This document shows positions 60,882-64,000 of a stretch of DNA of 64,000 nt, piece after piece. The position numbers and the translations under genes were made by a program. Position 1 is the first letter of the stretch; the number at the start of each line of letters is the position of its first letter. The notes under the pieces are model-generated. The model saw only the letters and a program-made list of their open reading frames with translations, did not search any database and had not been told where the DNA came from. The DNA lies in assembly GCF_023499215.1 (NCBI RefSeq), contig NZ_JAKHSK010000010.1, forward strand, positions 86,469 through 150,468, read 5' to 3'. The stretch is from Zunongwangia pacifica (GTDB lineage: Bacteria; Bacteroidota; Bacteroidia; Flavobacteriales; Flavobacteriaceae).

Positions 60882-63824
60882 ATGAAATCAAAAATTGGAA
60901 GTAAAGGTTTAATATATGTTTTCCTTTTCTTTTTAGTATCTATTACCGTTCTTGGACAGGAAGTTCCTGACATAACTCCTACATCTCCTAACGCAGCTAC
61001 TTTAGGAGAATATGGTAATACACCAGTTAGTCTAGCAATAGGAACCCCGAACATTAGCATTCTAATTTGGAATATAAAAGGGAGTAAACTATCACTTCCA
61101 ATTTCGGTTTCTTACCGTGCATCTGGGATAAAAATAGAAGATCAAGGTTCAAATATTGGATTGGGCTGGGCTTTAAATGCGGGAGGCGTTATTACAAGAT
61201 CAATTAAAGGTCTTCCTGAAAATGGAATTAATTCATATACTAATAAAATATCTCCCAAACGCCCTGAGAGTCTTCCGTTTAATATGAATCCTGATTTGTT
61301 GGATCTTTCTATTGTGACGGAGATTTCTAGTGAATACTCTACCACAGACACTGAACCAGATTTGTTCTTTTACAATTTCGGAAATTATTCAGGAAAATTT
61401 GTATTTGATGAAAATGGAGCGGCCAGGATTATGCCAGATTCGCAATTTAAATTAGAATATACAACTAATCCGGAGGCCGATATAGTAATTACAGATTTAG
61501 ACGGAATAAAGTACTATTTTGATGATACAGAGTCAATAGGTCTAAATAATATATCGTGGTATTTAACAAAAATTGTTTCTGCAGATGGTTCAGAAGAAAT
61601 TTCATTTGAATATGCCTTGGAGAAGTTCACCTATTGGTACCCCGCAAGAAGTATAGCGTATGTTGATGCAAGACTAACGATAGAAGAAAATATTAATGCG
61701 GTAAATGTTCAACAAAGAGCTTTGAGATTAACAAAAATAAATACAAATTTTGGAGTCAGCCTGGAATTTAAAGCAGAACAAGAGCGGTCAGATTATAACT
61801 TAAGCTCAGCGTCGTCGGCGAACAAAGCAAAAGCAATAACTGGTATTGAAATTAAATATGAAGGTCATCTTAAAAAAAAAGTATTATTTGATCAAGAGTT
61901 TATAGAAACAAATAAGCCTTTAAGCACTTCAAATTATTTATGGAAATTTCATGATATGTCTTGGGCTAACAAAAGGATGTATTTAAAAAGCATTAAGGAG
62001 ATAAATACTATTAATGTAGACGAAAAAAAGCATGTTTTTGAATATTGGGGTAGATTAAGCAATGGGAAAGATTCATTAGCTAATAAAATGTCTTACGCGC
62101 AGGATCATTGGGGGTATTATAATGGTGAGAACTATAACTCTTCATTGAGACCGGCTTTCTCGGGCTCTGTACCACACGGACTTAACGTAACGCTTTCCCA
62201 AAAAATGGTTTCAGGGGCAGACCGTTCTGCATCATTTCCTTGGAGTAGGTGCGGAACTTTAAAATCAATAACCTATCCTACAGGTGGGAAAAGCACCTTT
62301 AATTATGAAGCGCATATTGGAGATCACGCGCATGCAGATGATGTTGAGGTTGGTGGTCTGAGGATTTCAGAGATAGTTGAGCGTGATTTTTCAGGAGATA
62401 TTCTTAAAACAAAAAAATATGAATATAAAAATGGTTTTATAGTTGACTATCCAAATTATACTAATTACGATGCTATTTTTGTTTTTCCAAATTTTGATAA
62501 CGATCTTGGTAATTTTTATCTATATAATTCAAATTTTAATCACACTGATCCTATTGGTAACCATAAGCAATACAAAGTAATGATTCATTCAGGATCCGTA
62601 TTTGGTTTGGGATCTACAAACGGATATCATATTAGTTATAGAGAGGTAAAGGAAATTGAGGTTGGTAATGGTTTTATTTTAAATGTTTATAATGGAGCAA
62701 ATGAATCTCGGTCTGGAGATTTTACAGATACCTATTATGAATACGACCCAGTGTCTGTAAATAATATGCGTCAAAGGTATTCTTGGAGAATTGCTTGGCA
62801 GGAGGAGGGAATTAGAAAAGGTAGTAATTTTCCAAGAAGTCGGGGCGGATGGCCTTACGCCCCTAGAACAGATTACAGTTGGAAGCGTGGGCTGTTACAG
62901 GAACAATACTTCTATAAAGAAGGAGAAAGTATCCCTATTAAAAGTATTATCAATGATTATTCCTATAAAAATTTAATCCCAGTATACGGGCTTATTTGGC
63001 AAAAAGAAAATATTGATAGCTATACAGAAAATCCTAGTACGGCCTGGAGCGTATTCTTTTATGGTAATTATAAGATTCAATATGGGGTCGCTAATCTAAC
63101 TAAACAAACTATAACACAAGATGGGGTTACGGTAGTTAGGGACTATGATTACAATGATAAAAACCAAATAGCTTCTACTACAATTACCAACAGTGATGGA
63201 AAGGTAATGGTCACAGAGACCAAATATCCTAATGATTTTGCAGTTTCTAATAATGTCTATAAAAAAATGGAAACCGCGAATATTTTAAGCCCTGTAATAG
63301 AAGAGAAAATAAGAACCCATAATGCAGCAGTATCAACCACAAGAACGAATTATAAAGATTGGGGTAACGCTGTTTATCAACCTGAAAGAATTCAAAGCTC
63401 AAAAGGCACAGGCGTTTGGCAGGATAGAATCGTTTTTGAAGATTATTATGCAAATGGAAAAATCAAAGAAGTATCAAAAGCAGGTGGTGCCCATATAGTT
63501 TACCTGTGGGGCTATCATGGACAATACCCCATAGCCAAGATAGAGAATACGACCAAAGCGACTTTAGAAAATGAACTGGGTCTACTTAAGAATGTTGATG
63601 AATCGGATTTACCTGCAATCAATAATCTCCGCTCCAATAGTGCTTTCAAAGATGCGATGATTACAACCTATGAATATGAACCTTTGGTAGGGATGACTGT
63701 TATGACCGATCCCCGTGGCAGGACAACAACCTATCACTATGATGATTTCGGCCGTTTGGAGATGGTCAAAGACCACGAAGGTAAGTTAGTAGAGGAATAT
63801 GAATATCATTATAAAGGCGAATAA
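60882..63824 (+). CDS. Large secreted RHS-repeat-type protein
   Basis: A 980-residue exported protein (signal peptide ending VLGQ, about residue 25). The N-terminal half matches the Bacteroidota YD/RHS-associated shell (PNAATLGEYGNTPVSLAIG, LPISVSYRASGIKIEDQGSN, IGLGWALNAGG). The C-terminal part has the WGYHGQYPIAKIEN block and one YD-type repeat (DPRGRTTTYHYDDFGRLEMV), then stops at YHYKGE with no variable toxin-like domain. A second secreted gene begins 12 bases downstream. RHS shells can house toxins; here no effector domain is visible on this chain. Confidence 0.85.
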   Translation: MKSKIGSKGLIYVFLFFLVSITVLGQEVPDITPTSPNAATLGEYGNTPVSLAIGTPNISILIWNIKGSKLSLPISVSYRASGIKIEDQGSNIGLGWALNAGGVITRSIKGLPENGINSYTNKISPKRPESLPFNMNPDLLDLSIVTEISSEYSTTDTEPDLFFYNFGNYSGKFVFDENGAARIMPDSQFKLEYTTNPEADIVITDLDGIKYYFDDTESIGLNNISWYLTKIVSADGSEEISFEYALEKFTYWYPARSIAYVDARLTIEENINAVNVQQRALRLTKINTNFGVSLEFKAEQERSDYNLSSASSANKAKAITGIEIKYEGHLKKKVLFDQEFIETNKPLSTSNYLWKFHDMSWANKRMYLKSIKEINTINVDEKKHVFEYWGRLSNGKDSLANKMSYAQDHWGYYNGENYNSSLRPAFSGSVPHGLNVTLSQKMVSGADRSASFPWSRCGTLKSITYPTGGKSTFNYEAHIGDHAHADDVEVGGLRISEIVERDFSGDILKTKKYEYKNGFIVDYPNYTNYDAIFVFPNFDNDLGNFYLYNSNFNHTDPIGNHKQYKVMIHSGSVFGLGSTNGYHISYREVKEIEVGNGFILNVYNGANESRSGDFTDTYYEYDPVSVNNMRQRYSWRIAWQEEGIRKGSNFPRSRGGWPYAPRTDYSWKRGLLQEQYFYKEGESIPIKSIINDYSYKNLIPVYGLIWQKENIDSYTENPSTAWSVFFYGNYKIQYGVANLTKQTITQDGVTVVRDYDYNDKNQIASTTITNSDGKVMVTETKYPNDFAVSNNVYKKMETANILSPVIEEKIRTHNAAVSTTRTNYKDWGNAVYQPERIQSSKGTGVWQDRIVFEDYYANGKIKEVSKAGGAHIVYLWGYHGQYPIAKIENTTKATLENELGLLKNVDESDLPAINNLRSNSAFKDAMITTYEYEPLVGMTVMTDPRGRTTTYHYDDFGRLEMVKDHEGKLVEEYEYHYKGE

Positions 63825-63836
63825 ACCCCCTAGGTT

Positions 63837-64000
63837 ATGAATAAATATATATCACTTACCGTTTTTTTTCTTATAGGTTTTATAGGGGACACATTGTTAG
63901 CCCAGATTGGTATACCGGATGATGGCGATGAATGTCCCCCCGGCACCACGCTTTATTATCGGGATAATGATGGGGATGGTTATGGGAACCCGAATATTTA
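63837..64000 (+). CDS. Secreted protein, N-terminal fragment (runs off the right edge)
   Basis: An ATG 12 bases after the RHS-type gene opens a frame that is still open at the window end (54 full codons). It encodes a signal peptide (MNKYISLTVFFLIGFIG, cleavage near LLAQ) and then CPPGTTLYYRDNDGDGYGNP, an acidic DxDxDGxG calcium-binding-like motif of the MopE/thrombospondin-3 kind. In Bacteroidota such a pair can be an RHS shell and a second RHS-core protein, but that part lies outside the window. Confidence 0.7.
   Translation, partial: MNKYISLTVFFLIGFIGDTLLAQIGIPDDGDECPPGTTLYYRDNDGDGYGNPNI

Overview
The window comes from a low-GC member of the Bacteroidota, almost certainly a marine-type flavobacterium of the family Flavobacteriaceae. 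The evidence is gliding/T9SS genes (gldB, gldC, a CHU_C-type C-terminal domain), a SusC/SusD pair, a fused secDF, an FtsZ with a very long C-terminal linker, frequent TAnnTTTG -7 promoter elements, and dispersed extragenic repeats of a kind I associate with flavobacterial genomes. I cannot fix the genus from sequence alone. Most of the window is chromosomal housekeeping DNA. I see no prophage, transposase, integrase or CRISPR array.

Layout. 1-3.3 kb: 5' part of nadE, divergent from gldB-gldC and a small conserved gene, then engB and an alpha/beta hydrolase on the minus strand. 3.5-19.2 kb: a complete flavobacterial division and cell-wall (dcw) cluster, mraZ-rsmH-ftsL-ftsI-murE-mraY-murD-ftsW-murG-murC-ftsQ-ftsA-ftsZ. 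Its genes are tightly packed and it is preceded by 10-bp-phased GTGG repeats that look like a MraZ operator. It is closed by a large nested inverted repeat. 19.4-23.5 kb (minus): a small membrane protein, a lipoprotein pyrophosphatase with a substituted catalytic residue, an unknown lipoprotein, an S66 LD-carboxypeptidase and a PBP4-type D,D-carboxypeptidase. 23.6-28.9 kb (plus): SusC, SusD and a secreted N-acetylmuramoyl-L-alanine amidase. With the two divergent peptidases this reads as a peptidoglycan-fragment uptake locus. 28.9-37 kb: queE, a DUF2911 protein, gyrB, mdh and secDF, with an orphan terminator upstream of gyrB that suggests a small RNA. 37.4-41.3 kb (minus): folE-cysS-yidD and lgt-DUF192. 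41.4-46.2 kb: a T9SS type-B cargo protein, a FadL-like porin, and a lipoprotein with a Y/G/W-rich then R/S/RGG-rich low-complexity body. 46.3-50.2 kb: proS, two identical tRNA-Glu genes, rpsT, and glsA-pepE on the minus strand. 50.3-56.5 kb: four tandem diverged paralogs of a secreted carboxypeptidase-regulatory-like protein, a DUF6702-like protein and an M1 metallopeptidase. 56.6-60.2 kb: a TatA-type protein, a PAP2 phosphatase, an O-methyltransferase, kynU and an unknown lipoprotein. 60.2-64 kb: an AT-rich intergenic stretch with a dispersed repeat, then a large secreted RHS-type protein and the start of a second secreted protein cut by the window end.

How the parts connect. The dcw cluster makes lipid II and the division apparatus, and the 19-29 kb block appears to trim, capture and recycle peptidoglycan. 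GldB/GldC, SecDF, Lgt, YidD and the TatA-like protein supply export and envelope assembly for the many lipoproteins and T9SS cargo seen here. The least understood parts are the muropeptide-type Sus locus, the four-paralog array, the low-complexity lipoprotein, the repeated motif in the FtsZ linker and the RHS locus at the right edge.
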